This document shows positions 37,701 through 47,765 of a stretch of 64,000 nucleotides of DNA, in pieces. The translations under genes and the position numbers were made by a program. A model generated the notes under the pieces. It did no database searches. It saw only the letters and a list, made by a program, of their open reading frames with translations, and was not told where the DNA came from. Source of the DNA: Ashinkailepas kermadecensis (Eukaryota > Arthropoda > Thecostraca > Neolepadidae); assembly GCA_034440615.1 (NCBI GenBank), contig JAOTOM010003161.1:64501-128500 (forward strand), read 5' to 3'. Numbering within the stretch: the first letter of the stretch is position 1; each line of letters begins with the position of its first letter.

Positions 37701-39549
37701 CCAGAACACCCATAAATATTTTTTTTCCGCATTGAGAGGCAAAACACTGTATTCAGCTTATAATTTATAACGTAGTGCACTAAGCTTGTTTCAGCCAATT
37801 CTCTCGGGGTAGTGCCCTGCCACCCCAGTTTCCGCCACCGACGGGCGCAGGCTGACCGCCGTCGGCAGTACTCACCTGGCCAGCAGCGCCAGCAGGTAGT
37901 CTGGCGTGGCCGGGTCGGGACGCAGCGGAGGGCTGGTCACGTGCGCGGCCGCGTGGCGCCAGCACCGGTTCCACTGGTGCGAGCCGTCGGTGGCCAGAGC
38001 GGCGGCCGTCACCTCGCCACCCACCAGGTGGCCCTGGCGTCGCCGACCGGCCGTCACCTCACCACCCACCAGGTGGCCCTGGCGTCGCCGACCGGCCGCC
38101 ACCTCATCACCCACCAGGTGGCCCTGGCGGCGCCGACCGGCCGTCACCTCGCCACCTACCAGGTGGCCCTGGCGTCACCGACCGGCCGCCACCTCATCAC
38201 CCACCAGGTGGCCCTGGCGGCGCCGACCGGCCAGCACCTCGCCGGCGGCGCGTGATGTCACCGGCGCCACGTGCAGCGGAACGCCCACCTGGTGGGCGAG
38301 CACGCAGGTGCGCAGCGTCGCCTCCACCTCCTCGGGCCTCGACAGCTCGTGCCCCTCCGGCCCGGTGATGCCGGCCAGCAGCAGTCGCCCCGTCATCTGC
38401 TGGCAGTCGGACGAAACGGAAGTTCAGGGGACCGGGGCAGAGGGCTGCTGCTGCTGGTGTGGATGGGGAAGACAAGATGAACCGTGTCGCCAGCGTGGGC
38501 ATGGCTCACGCAGTTTTAGTGATCCAAAGGTCAAGAATAGTAGCTGCCGCTTTGTTCACTTCACCGAGCTTGAAAAAATATGTAAAATAACTATGCAAGG
38601 GAAATTACTATTTAGCTTCAAATTAAGGTTGGGTGGAGTGATGCTGGATTCATTTTTTCCACCATCACTCCCAATGTGTTTCTGTTTGTCTGTTCTGTTA
38701 TATCATGGTTGAGCCGTAGGAGCGCTTTGCGTTGTTATCGCAGTCATATTCTGTCCCATTACTTCAGCATGTGAGGGCCAGAGTCAGCTTGGCGATGATG
38801 ATGGACACCGCAGTAGCCAATGGACACCATCCCCCCCACACCTAACTCAAAATATATTTAAGCGAGTCTCCGGTACCGTACCAGTGCTTTGGCCGGTCGT
38901 GCCCCATGCCACTGCGTTACCGTACCTTGGCCTGTCGTGCCCCATGCCACTGCGTTACCATACCCTGGCCTGTCGTACCCCATGCCACTGCGTTACCATA
39001 CCTTGGCCTGTCGTGCCCCATGCCACTGCGTTACTTTGCCTTGCCTCTGCCTCTCAACAGTCGCTGTGTCCGGGCTCCCTGCCTGATATTTTCCTCACCC
39101 CAAGCAATACCCGACCATCGTCACCTCGTGTTGTCCAGTCTTCATTTAATATCAACGCATTAATTGCGTACATGTATGCAAAGGAGCAAACTGACAGCAA
39201 ATTCATTGTCAGTTCATGCACACGGGTGCCGTGATCACGTCAGCGGACGCTGATGATGACGTCTGGTGGTGATACAAGCTTCAGGCACCATCGACTAGTA
39301 TGCAGTTGAACAGGCTTAACGACCTGAGGTCACGATTTGTGGGAACGCGTGCTTCGTGCGTCAACGTACCTCTTTGATGATGTCGCCATTTTCTGCGTGA
39401 ACTTGTGCTAACGCTCCCGTCTGCTTGCAATGGCTGAATGCCTTCAGTAGCTCAGCATCCGACAGCTGGCATTTGCCCTTGAAGGCCATGAACATCTTGA
39501 ATGAGTTGACACCGTGCTCGGAAACGAGCTCGGACATCTCCAGCTTGAC
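31628..39549 (-). CDS. CRMP: CRMP / dihydropyrimidinase-like gene, last five exons, frame broken twice
   Basis: Collapsin response mediator protein / dihydropyrimidinase family. Dihydropyrimidinases hydrolyse dihydropyrimidines; CRMPs are catalytically reduced regulators of microtubules in growing axons. Exons, 5' to 3' on minus: 39549-39370, 38399-37876, 34656-34431, 32697-32214, 31716-31628. All are GT-AG and phases 0/2/0/1 join. Motifs: [104 protein letters not shown], and [11 protein letters not shown] then stop. The C-terminus is that of CRMP rather than plain dihydropyrimidinase. Two premature stops (TGA about 38175, TAG about 32653) and an expanded in-frame repeat make function uncertain. 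The 5' exons lie beyond the window or were not found. Confidence 0.92.
32214..32697 (-). pseudogene. CRMP: CRMP-like exon with premature TAG in place of conserved Trp
   Basis: Begins [13 protein letters not shown] and then TAG (about 32651-32660, minus) where, as I recall the family, there is Trp (VIWD). The same frame continues without further stops as [32 protein letters not shown], and ends at [13 protein letters not shown] with donor GTAAGC. One G-to-A change of TGG explains the stop. Everything after it is conserved in sequence and splice phase, arguing for a recent or tolerated lesion, RNA editing, or a sequence error. Confidence 0.9.
32719..33035. repeat. 30-bp tandem repeat, about ten copies, next to CRMP exon
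   Basis: Units of GGTTCAGTCACACCATGAGG plus ATGCACAGTG. On the minus strand it runs straight into the acceptor of the exon at 32697 and its frame is open (decapeptide repeats of [10 protein letters not shown] type), so an unspliced transcript would be readable up to the TAG. Confidence 0.93.
33178..33355. repeat. 59-bp tandem repeat, three copies
   Basis: Units of ATCAGCGTGGGCCCCAGCTC, CGTCAGATACCAACGGTGTC and ATCGCTGGTGCCGACAGAC. CRMP-like intron. Bases 33356-34430 show nothing else but homopolymer C and G runs. Confidence 0.95.
34431..34656 (-). CDS. CRMP: CRMP-like exon: [12 protein letters not shown] to LYPQK
   Basis: Acceptor ATTTCAG, phase 2 to 0, donor GTACGA. Reads [20 protein letters not shown], then [20 protein letters not shown] and [26 protein letters not shown] covers the metal-site Asp region of dihydropyrimidinases. 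No stop or shift. Confidence 0.95.
34690..35160 (-). mobile_element. Probable 3' flank or UTR of the CR1/L2-like LINE, internally duplicated
   Basis: Two related segments, 34707-34790 and 34990-35075, share ATAAAGT..TAA..CTTAATAAGAG and CCCATC..GTTAAG..CT blocks. They lie directly beyond the LINE coding end and read as its non-coding tail. Assignment is by position only. Confidence 0.4.
35330..37335 (-). mobile_element. CR1/L2-like LINE, 5' truncated, split by a nested LINE
   Basis: Minus-strand RT pieces in order: [20 protein letters not shown] at about 37330-37270; [11 protein letters not shown] and [19 protein letters not shown] at 37170-36950; [14 protein letters not shown] and [12 protein letters not shown] at 36830-36690; [20 protein letters not shown] near 36570; then, after the nested insertion, [20 protein letters not shown] at 35610-35540 and a C-terminal [18 protein letters not shown] segment at 35440-35390. 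The order, motifs and the RPHLEY..QAWSPYL signature are those of CR1/L2 elements. It has several frameshifts and stops. Confidence 0.88.
35645..36436 (+). mobile_element. Nested 5'-truncated I-like LINE, 3' end only, 12-bp target duplication
   Basis: The inserted sequence matches the 3' end and 3' UTR of the minus-strand LINE at 44.4-49.9 kb: an end-of-ORF stretch with CACAATGCACAACATGTCAC, GTGAAAAAAGGGGGAAAA, an A-rich tract, then TTCTTGCAATGT and CACCGTCCGGACTGG, ending GGCAGGCTGGCCAAATTC and an (ACAT)n-like tail. It interrupts the CR1/L2-like LINE, and the target sequence CCTTTCTCCATA is duplicated at 35633-35644 and 36437-36448. This fixes the order of insertions. Confidence 0.92.
37336..37875. 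other. CRMP-like intron, nothing recognised
   Basis: Non-repetitive sequence between the LINE and the donor of the exon at 37876. No gene is supported. Confidence 0.4.
37876..38399 (-). pseudogene. CRMP: CRMP-like exon with 5 x 45-bp coding repeat and internal TGA
   Basis: Starts at 38399 or 38396 (tandem acceptor CAGCAG), phase 0, ends phase 2 at donor GTGAGT. Reads [54 protein letters not shown], five 15-residue units of [15 protein letters not shown] type, then [19 protein letters not shown] and [20 protein letters not shown]. As I recall the family, a single such stretch follows AAEVIA, so about 60 residues are extra. One unit carries CGA-to-TGA (plus 38175-38177). The enclosing segments are conserved and in frame. 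Confidence 0.9.
38005..38229 (-). repeat. 45-bp in-frame minisatellite within the CRMP-like exon
   Basis: Exactly five 45-bp units (38005, 38050, 38095, 38140, 38185), alternating GTC/GCC and GCG/GTC variants in an A-B-like order, so larger two-unit duplications took part. On the coding strand every unit contains potential donors (CTG/GTGGGT, GAG/GTGACG) and an acceptor-like CGCCAG/GG, so internal splicing of whole units would keep frame. Confidence 0.95.
38886..39040. repeat. 38-bp tandem repeat, four copies
   Basis: Units of ACCTTGGCCTGTCGTGCCCC plus ATGCCACTGCGTTACCAT, in the intron between CRMP-like exons. Confidence 0.95.
39370..39549 (-). CDS. CRMP: CRMP-like exon: [18 protein letters not shown] to NGDIIKE
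   Basis: Minus strand, acceptor TTGACAG, phase 0 to 0, 60 codons, donor GTACGT. Reads [38 protein letters not shown] and [17 protein letters not shown]. The HGVNSF..MAFK and AQVHAENGD motifs are diagnostic of the dihydropyrimidinase/CRMP family; the His and Asn sit in the metal-site region. It is too short to stand out as an ORF and was found by homology. Confidence 0.95.
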
Positions 39550-39949
39550 CTGTCAACAAGAAATAAACACATCGGTGCCAGAAAGCATACCAAATACACA
39601 TTGTAATGTAGATCAGATCACCTCATCTCTCCCATTGTTATGCGGTGGTGCCCGTGAAGTCAGAACTGGAGGCGCCACTGGCCGTGGCGGACAGGGTCCA
39701 GGAGGGAGAGGGGAGTTCAGACTCTTGCGGCTCTCCAAGGCGCCTGGGTATTGGATCGCTGATGCTAAGGGGGAACTCACGTGGGGGGGGGGGGATGATC
39801 TGGTTTGTGAATATAATAAGTGGTAATCACTTCATCACGAAAAGTAACTTTGGCCACCTGCATCACACGTCCCGACGTTGTACCGGAACTGACGACCAAG
39901 CGGTGCAGGCATGGAGCCCCTATTTAAAAAAAAACGTTGCAAAGTAATG
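39550..39949. other. Upstream intron of the CRMP-like gene; short LINE fragment
   Basis: At 39885-39945 the plus strand reads QAVQAWSPYLKKNVAK, a small remnant of the same QAWSPYL motif as the CR1/L2-like LINE. The rest shows nothing except a G-run at 39783. Confidence 0.45.
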
Positions 39950-40200
39950 GTGTAATCTCCAGGTGAATGCTTTCCGAGTGGTGTGGTGCTGTGCGGCGTC
40001 ATTCGGTGTGCTGTCTCTCCCATGCTGCAGTTCAGTATCATGCAGTATGGTGCAGTGTGTGGTGTGCTGTGATGCCATGAGGTGTTACAATGTAATGATG
40101 TAGTCTCCTGGTGAACGCTTCCCAAGTGGTGTGGTTTGGTCTCTCTCCGTCTCTCACCGTCTCTGCTACTATGTGCCAATTCCCCCGTCTCTCCGTTAGG
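39950..40200 (-). repeat. Inverted relatives of the AC-rich satellite
   Basis: GT-rich text (GTGTAATCTCCAGGTGAATG, again as GTAGTCTCCTGGTGAACG at 40099) repeats about every 130 bp. It is complementary in style to the ACCACGAGACTACACC block of the satellite at 41.9-44 kb. Confidence 0.6.
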
Positions 40201-41860
40201 CGTCATAAGCGGATATAATACCGGTGGTGCCGCCTGGTGGTCGGTTTGTGAAGGAACACCACCAGAGTAGGCTTGCTTTTATTAATGCTATATTCTGGTT
40301 TCTAGACGAGGTGCAAGTGATTTCCAATGGTCCAATTTCCAAAATCTGTCGGCCTCAACTCTAATGGTGGCGGAACTCATGCCAGGCACATCGTCTATCG
40401 TTTCAAATATGAAAATCTGCCTGTAACTTTGGCGTTGGGGCCCATTCACATTCAGGGAATAGGAATCCCGCGCCCCGCCATGTTAGAATGGCGGGCGGTT
40501 GGTGACGGGCCGGAGGCGGCCGGCGGCCGGCCGTCTATGGTGGAAAATAGTTTAAAAAAAGGAATTACGGAATGTAACAATATGCGCAATAGGTCACTGC
40601 AAGTGGCTATAAAATTGACGTCTGAAGGCAAGCTAACTTTCATAAATGCACTTCGCATCATATTTCATGGAGACTCACTAATTGTAACTATATTCTTCGC
40701 GCACACACTAGTGAGCATCCGGGACCGCTTGTCGGGGGCGCATGTTTCAGAGTTCTTGAATGGCACCTGTTTTCTTTCTTTACTGGAGATCCCCTCGATG
40801 TCCGCAGTAACATTGCGTCTGACGCCTAACTCGACGTCTCTCTCCGTCCCTCGCCGCCACGAACTTTGAATCAAGGGGACGTATAAACCGAAATGATTCA
40901 TATTCCCTGATTCTGACATGGATGCTTCCTTTGAAACGTTGATGCAGTGCTAAACTTATCGGTTTCAGAAACACGTCATCTTTAGCATGTCCGGTGGGGC
41001 TCGGGAGTGACATCCTAGTGATGGCCATCCCAAGCCTCGTGGAAGTCAATTGTCATTTACTGTGAATTGCATTTTGCAATTGACAGTGTATGACTAAATC
41101 AACAAACGTATTCTTGTATCTCTATCTCGAATATGTGGCAGTCCTACGACAGGAGCGAAATTTTGTTCTCCATCTTGAGATGCACATCAACTGACACAAG
41201 CTGATTGGCGAAAACACATTCCTGCTTGCAATTCTATTTATTTTTAAAACTTATTTACAGAAGGATGCACTCGTCATCCCGCCGCGGCTACTCCTCCCGA
41301 TCATGCTGCCTCTACCGCTCCAGCTCCCGCTCCCGCTCCTCCACCTCCCGTTCACGCTCCTCATATATCCTCTCCCACTCCTCCCTCTCCTGCTGGCTGT
41401 GCCTCTCCCTCTCCTCCCGCTGCCCTTCCCGCTCCTCAAATCTCCAACACCATTCACCCCTCACCTCTTGCCCTCCCTCTCCCACTTCTCCCTCTCCTCC
41501 CGAACCTGCTGCCACTCCTACGCCAACGTCTCCTCACAACGTCTCCCTGCCCTGGCGGCGGCGGGGGCGGGGGCGTTGGCGGCTGCGGCTGCGGCTGCGG
41601 CTGCGTACAATGGTACAAATGCTGTGCAACTGTCTGGAACAGGTAAATTAGTAAATAAACAAAAAAACGACACCACGCAATGTATAGTTCAAACATAATT
41701 AGAAATGAAATACAAAAAAAAATAAACAAATGGCACCACACCACGGCACCACACATGACAACAAAACGCGTTGCACTAATAAGCCTTAGCAACCCGCCCT
41801 GGCTACACTACAGCAAACAACATCGCACCTCATTGCACCACACAGCGCCACGCCACTAAC
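40201..41860. other. CRMP upstream region; pyrimidine-rich low-complexity segment
   Basis: 41270-41510 is a CT-rich tract (CTCCTCCCGCTCCC-like) that on the minus strand encodes an Arg/Glu-rich, coiled-coil-like stretch (EERERELERE). It could be a simple repeat or the tail of an unrecognised transposon protein. An open frame at 40327-40869 has no recognisable domain and is not called. Confidence 0.35.
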
Positions 41861-41861
41861 C

Positions 41862-43990
41862 CACACTGCATGATACTGGGCTACGGCACACGAAACGACA
41901 TTGCAGCAAGCGACACCACACCAAACCAGACCACCCGGGAAGCCTTACACCACGAGACTACACCAGTACACTGCAGCACGACATCATACCACACCGCAAG
42001 GCTGCATTGCACGAAGCTCACCCACGTTATCCAACAGGCCTGCAAGACAGCCCGATACCACTATATCACCGCACCAGACTGCACTTATCCACATCACATC
42101 ATGCCACACCCCGTCACACCAGTCGGACTATATCACACCACGACACCGCAGCTCGCCACAATAACGCACCGGACAACACCACCGTGGTTGCATTGCAATA
42201 CATCACATCAAGCCACACCACAATTCCTCCGGATGGTGGCATTTAACAAGAAGAGGTATAACTTTATTATTTACAACACAGAAAGGCACGACACCAACCG
42301 GGAAGCCCTACACCACGAGACTACACCAGTACACCACAGCACCACATGACGTCACATCACACCGCAAGACCGCATCACATGAAGGTCACTGACGATATAC
42401 ATAGGTCTGCAAGACAGACCGATACCACTATATCACCGCACCAGACTGCACTAATCCACATCACATTATGCCACACCCCGTCACACCAGTCGGATTATAT
42501 CACACCACGACACCACAGCTCGGCACCATAACGCACCGGACCATACCACTGTGGTCACATCGCACTACATCACATCGAGCCACACCACACTTCCTCCGGA
42601 CAGTAGCATTTCACAAGAAGAGGTATAACTTTAGTTGTTAATTGATGGGATGAGATGTTCTCACACGTTGCTTTCTACTACATGCCAAGAAAGCGGTCGA
42701 ACCATGCTCTTCAACATTGTCACTAATAATGCATACAGCTATCTGCATGTCCCGGTTGTGTATTTCGCCTGTTTAACCATGGCTGGGAAATTGGCCTTCA
42801 AACACCAGAACTCAACCGAAATGAAGCAATGCTACACCACACTGTATGATACTGAACTGCTGCACACGAAACGATAACACACAGAAAGGCACGACACCAC
42901 CCGGGAATCCCTACACCACGAGACTACACCAGTACACTGTAGCACCACATGGCATCACACCACACCGCAAGATCGCATCACCCACGATATCCATAGGCGT
43001 GCATCACAGCCCGCTACCGCTATATCACCGCACCAAGCACTAACCCACCTCATATCATGCTACACCCCGTCACGCCAGTCGGTCTATATCACACCACGAC
43101 ACCACAGCTCGCCACCATAGAGTACCGGACAACACCACTGTGGTCACATCGCACTGCATCGCATGAAGCAACAGCACTTCCTCAGGAAGGTAGCATTTTG
43201 ATGGGATGAGATGATCTCACATGTTGCTTTCTACTATATGCCAATGAGGCGGTTGAACCATGCTCTTCAACATTATCACTTATAATGCATACAGCTGCTG
43301 AACTGCTATACGGGCTAACAAGAACGGGTGGTACCACTCACCTCTCAGATGTTACGGGCGCCACTTGGTGTCAGGAAGACATGCCGCTATTGCTAGAAAA
43401 TAGTCACAGCTCTGTCGTCACCGTACCCAACCAATTGCACTAGTCGGTACAATATTGCATTGCAACACCGAGACGACGCCACACCGAACGCCACCGCCCA
43501 ACACCCCACCAAGCCTTACCACACCACTCGGGAAGCGCTCACCGGGAGTCTACAACATTGAACATCGTAACGTCTCATGACATCACACCACACCATTATG
43601 CCGATCTGACGAGTGCCTATCTAGGAAGTGGAACAGTCTGCCCACGCTGCATGATACTGAGCTACGGCACACGAAACGACATTGCATCAAACGACACCAC
43701 ACCGCACCAGATCAGCCAGGAAGCCCTATACCACGAGACTACACCGGTACACACGCACACCATATACTGCAGCACCACATGGCATCACACCACACCGCAA
43801 GACCGCATCACCCACGATCTATTACAGCTATCTATTTGTCCCGGCAATGAATGTCGCCTGTATAACCTCGGCTGTTCAGCACCACCAATTGGCCTTTAAA
43901 CACCAGAGCTCAACCGAAATGACGCAGATTAATACTACAACACACTGTATGATGCTGAACTGCTATACGGGTTAACAGCAACGAGTGGTA
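41862..43990. repeat. AC-rich satellite-like array, four diverged copies
   Basis: Copies at about 41862-42255, 42290-42630, 42835-43200 and 43635-43975 share ACACGAAACGA, CCCTACACCACGAGACTACA, CACCACATGGCATCACACCA and CACCCCGTCACACCAGTCGG. Two copies are followed by a second unit (TTGATGGGATGAGATGTTCT, 42640 and 43197). Very high A+C on the plus strand. Open frames are compositional artefacts. Confidence 0.82.
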
Positions 43991-44429
43991 GCACTGACCT
44001 CTCAGATAATATTGTCGCCGCTTGGTGTCGGGAGCTTGGAGCAGCGTGATCGACCGGCGAAGTATGAGACTGACCGATTACTTCCTCGGCCTTTTATATG
44101 GGTGCGAGATGGACCCCGCTCCCAGCCGTGGATGATAGGCCTCTTTGTTCGATCGCGGCCATGTGTGCCGCACCGTCCAACCATGCGCCTTGTGATGGCC
44201 GCGTGTGTCTGGAGTTTGACTTGTTTCGTGTCGCCATGAGCCCAGCAAATTTAGCCCCGACACACCCACCCACCGAAGAATATTAGCATTGTGCCGTATG
44301 GAGAGAGCCGTTTCAAATCAAAGCGCCACCAGCCTGTCTCTCCAGCATCTGTGGTGTATCGCGGTGTGGTGGTGCCCTATTTGCATGTGCTCGGGTGTGG
44401 TGCAGCATGTCATTGATAGGTGTGGGGTA

Positions 44430-44872
44430 AGGTGTCATGTGTGAGTGAGTGTGTGTTTGTCCAGCCTGCCACCTGTGGGTGATATCGGCTGTTTCCTGTG
44501 GTTGAGTGGGAGAATGATAGGAGGATTAGTTACCGGGTGGTGGATAGATTTTCGAGTAGAGTCGGAGTCGTCTTGAAGAGTTGAGTTGAGTTGATCTTGG
44601 AGTTTGAAGAGGTAGAGATGGCAGAGAAGAGTCGTTTGAGAGCCGAAGATGAAGTAGTCGAAAGAAGCTGTCAGTCCGGACGGTGCTAGATTGGGGTATG
44701 GGGTGTAGTGGGTGGGTTGGGGTTGGGTCCTCGCCATAGATGAACATTGCAAGAACACGTTGTTTTGTTTTGTTTTTTGTTTTGTAGTTATGTTTGTTTT
44801 GTTTGTTTCTTTTTTTCTTTTTTGCTCGATTTTTCGATTGCCCGATTTTCAGTCTTTTGCTCGGGCTATATA

Positions 44873-44911
<39 letters not shown>

Positions 44912-44933
44912 TTTCCCTTTTTTCCCCCTTTTT
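44430..44933 (-). other. 3' UTR of the I-like LINE
   Basis: After the ORF2 stop come GTGAAAAAAGGGGGAAAAAA, a (TA)n run (44869-44902), a CAAAAC-rich stretch, then a roughly 310-bp conserved segment from TTCTTGCAATGTTCATCTAT to GGCAGGCTGGACAAACAC. The same segment appears at 50839-51146 (same strand) and 36060-36415 (opposite strand, more diverged). Confidence 0.9.
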
Positions 44934-47765
44934 TCACAGTTGATCGATTAGGCGTGTCGTAGAAAGAAAGTGGAAGAGAAGTTCGTGTAATGCTGGATAG
45001 TCGTCGTTGAGAAGTGTAGTGATGTTTAGGGGAATGTTGTGTGTGTTGCAGTAATCTGTGATGTGTTGCCTGTCGGTGTTGTATTTGGTGCAATAGATGA
45101 GTATGTGTTTGATAGTGAGTGTTCGTTGACATGTTGTGCATTGTGGTCGTGGGCGTTGTAGTAAGAGGTAGGAGTGTGTAAGTGCTGTGTGTCCGAGGCG
45201 TAATCGTGTCAGAGTGCGTTCCTTGAGTCTGGTGTGTTGGTTGATGGTGTGCCAAGGTTTGTATATGGGGTGTATTTCATGAAGTTGCGTTAGTGCTGTG
45301 TCCCATGTTTGTTGTATGTGTTTGTTAAGTGCCTGTTGTATTGTGGGATAGTAGTCAGATTGTGAGAGTGGGCATGGTGTGATTTGTGGTAGTGTTGTGG
45401 CTATGTTCGCTTCCGTGTCTGCGTGTTCGTTGCCGTGTATGTTTGTGTGACTTGGTATCCATAGAAGAAGTGGTCTTTGTCGTGCGGTGAGGTTTCGGTG
45501 TATGTTGAGTATTTTCGGGATGAGTGGGTGTTTGTGTTTGGTGTATGGTGTGATGCTTTGTAATGCTGATTTGGCGTCAGTAGCTATGATGTTGTGTTCA
45601 ATTTTGGTGTTATAAATGGTAGAGTAAGCCGAGAAGATTGCGTATAATTCTGCTGTGTAGGTTGATGCTGTGTCGTGCAGACGGGCACGAAGGATAACCC
45701 GCGGCGGTGCTGCATTGTGGTACAGCACCGCCGCTGTGCCCGTCTGCTGTGTATGTGATTTCGAGCCGTCAGTGTATATGATGTTGTAATTTGCATGTTG
45801 TGCTGTGAATTGGAAGAAGAGTTGGTGTATTTCTGCGTCGGTGTATGTGTGTTTTGGATGGTCTATGAGGAAGTGTGTTGCGAGTGTTTCGTGTTTCCAC
45901 CATGCTGTGGGTGTTGGTAATGGTTTGGCTGTGGGTAGGGTAATGTGTAGTCTGTTTGTGTGTTGGTGGATGCGGCAGCCTATTGTGGTTTTGAGTCGTG
46001 ATGCTGTCATGAGTTGATGGACACGTGTGGTGCGAAGTTTGAGGGCCTGTGTACATGGGTGTTGTGGTATGAGTTGCGTTTTGTAGTGGTATCTTAATAG
46101 TGCTTGTGTGCGTCTGTGCTGTAGTTCTGGTATGTGGTTGTATATATGTAGTGCAAGGTATGGTGAGGTGATATATGCTCCTGTGGCTATAGTTATGCAT
46201 TGGCGTTGGAGGCTATCGAGACGTTTGAGGTTTGTTTTAGCAGCGTTTTCGAAGAGTGGGGATCCGTATTCCAAAATTGGCCGAATGAGTGATTTGTAGA
46301 GGGTGAGAAGTGTGTTTCTATCGGATCCCCAGTGTGTGCCAGAAAGTGCTCGTAGTAGGTTGATTCTTTTTGATGCGCGTTTGTGAATGTCTAAGATGTG
46401 TAACCGAAAGGTGAGTAGTCGATCAAATGTGATGCCGAGGAACTTTGCACTGGTGACAAATGGTATGGGTGTCTGGTCTATTTTTAGTGGTTGTTCATCT
46501 GTGTGTTTGTGGTAACCGAAAAACATACATTTATATTTGTGTGGTGCGATGTGTAGATTTAGTAGGGCGAGTTTGTTGTGTAGTTCTGTTAGTGTGTTCT
46601 GTAGTATTGCTAGTGCGTGGTTTGGTAATTTTTGTGAAGTCCAGATTACGATGTCGTCTGCGTAGATTGCAATTTTGGCCGGAAGGTTGTCGGTGATGAC
46701 TGAATTTAGACCTAAAATAAAGAGAAGGGGACTAAGAACCGAACCTTGCATTAGGCCGGTTGTGGGGAATTTAGTGTCTGAAGTGTGTTGTCCTATTTTT
46801 ACTTGGAAAGAGCGGTTTAGTAGATAGAAATGAAGGTAGTGTATAAGTCTGCCCTGTATGTCTATGTTGTGTAAGTGTTCTAGGAGTGCTGTGATGCTGA
46901 TAGTGTCATATGCTTGTTTGAGATCCAGGAAGACGGCGACGGTGGAGCATTTCCTGGCCGCCGCTTCCTGGATGTGTGTGGTGAGATAGGTGAGGTTGTC
47001 TAGACATGAGCGATTAGGAAGGAAGCCTGATTGTGTAGGAGAGATTAGTTTTTGTGTTTGAAGAATATAAAGAAGGCGTTTTTTGACTAGTCGTTCGAAG
47101 AGTTTGTGAAAACAGCTGGTTAGTGATATAGGGCGGTAAGAGTCGCATAGGGTTAAGTCAGTGCTTGGTTTAGGGATAGGGATGAGAAGAGCGTGTAACC
47201 AAGACTGTGGATATGTATGTGTTGTCCATGCGGTGTTGTATGTGTCGAGTAATGCTTGTAATGCTTGTATTGGTAGATGTTTGAAGAATGAGTAGTGTAT
47301 GTTGTCTGGTCCTACGCTTGTGTTTCCTGTTTGTGCTATTGCTATTTGTAATTCTGTGAGTGTAAACCTAGTGTTGTAAAGGTGTGGCCGTGTGTGTCTG
47401 ATTGGGGGGTGGGGGTGTCGTGGGAGTGTGCCTGACCTAGTGTGATAGTTGTCTGCGAAAATGTTTGCTATGAGTTGGGGGTCTGTGATGGTGATGTTGT
47501 TGTGTATAAGTGTGATGGCTTTAGCTGGGGGTCGTTGTCGGTGTTGAAATGTTTTGAGTAGTGTCCAGATTTCGCCGAGAGGTGTGAATCTATTAAATTG
47601 AGAGCAAAATGTATTCCAGGAGGTCTTTTGGCTTGTTTGATGGTGCGTTTGCATAGTGCTCTGTTCAGTTTGTATGCTGTGAGTGTTTCCGGTGTGCGGT
47701 GTCGTTCGTATCTGCGTCGTGCGTGGTTCCTCGCGCGGATCGCCCGGTGGCACTCCTCGTTCCAC
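44934..47765 (-). CDS. I-like LINE ORF2: reverse transcriptase and RNase H
   Basis: A 943-codon open frame. RT motifs in order: STDLTLCDSYRPISLTSCFH, QSGFLPNRSCLDNL, AVFLDLKQAYDTI (motif A), GLMQGSVLSPLLFILGLNSV (motif B) and IAIYADDIVIWTS (catalytic YADD). An RNase H domain follows: NIIYTDGSKSHTQQTGTAAV, YTAELYAIFSAY, IIATDAKSALQS and HTNIHGNEHADTEANIA, with all D-E-D-D residues. It ends with a Cys/His motif [17 protein letters not shown] and stops at 44934. The true N-terminus is the endonuclease upstream in another frame; the Met at 47765 is not the real start. Confidence 0.95.
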   Translation of the reverse strand: MERGVPPGDPREEPRTTQIRTTPHTGNTHSIQTEQSTMQTHHQTSQKTSWNTFCSQFNRFTPLGEIWTLLKTFQHRQRPPAKAITLIHNNITITDPQLIANIFADNYHTRSGTLPRHPHPPIRHTRPHLYNTRFTLTELQIAIAQTGNTSVGPDNIHYSFFKHLPIQALQALLDTYNTAWTTHTYPQSWLHALLIPIPKPSTDLTLCDSYRPISLTSCFHKLFERLVKKRLLYILQTQKLISPTQSGFLPNRSCLDNLTYLTTHIQEAAARKCSTVAVFLDLKQAYDTISITALLEHLHNIDIQGRLIHYLHFYLLNRSFQVKIGQHTSDTKFPTTGLMQGSVLSPLLFILGLNSVITDNLPAKIAIYADDIVIWTSQKLPNHALAILQNTLTELHNKLALLNLHIAPHKYKCMFFGYHKHTDEQPLKIDQTPIPFVTSAKFLGITFDRLLTFRLHILDIHKRASKRINLLRALSGTHWGSDRNTLLTLYKSLIRPILEYGSPLFENAAKTNLKRLDSLQRQCITIATGAYITSPYLALHIYNHIPELQHRRTQALLRYHYKTQLIPQHPCTQALKLRTTRVHQLMTASRLKTTIGCRIHQHTNRLHITLPTAKPLPTPTAWWKHETLATHFLIDHPKHTYTDAEIHQLFFQFTAQHANYNIIYTDGSKSHTQQTGTAAVLYHNAAPPRVILRARLHDTASTYTAELYAIFSAYSTIYNTKIEHNIIATDAKSALQSITPYTKHKHPLIPKILNIHRNLTARQRPLLLWIPSHTNIHGNEHADTEANIATTLPQITPCPLSQSDYYPTIQQALNKHIQQTWDTALTQLHEIHPIYKPWHTINQHTRLKERTLTRLRLGHTALTHSYLLLQRPRPQCTTCQRTLTIKHILIYCTKYNTDRQHITDYCNTHNIPLNITTLLNDDYPALHELLFHFLSTTRLIDQL

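Noticed and set aside
40327..40869. 180-codon plus-strand ORF
   Set aside because: No motif or homology recognised; in the presumed CRMP upstream intron.
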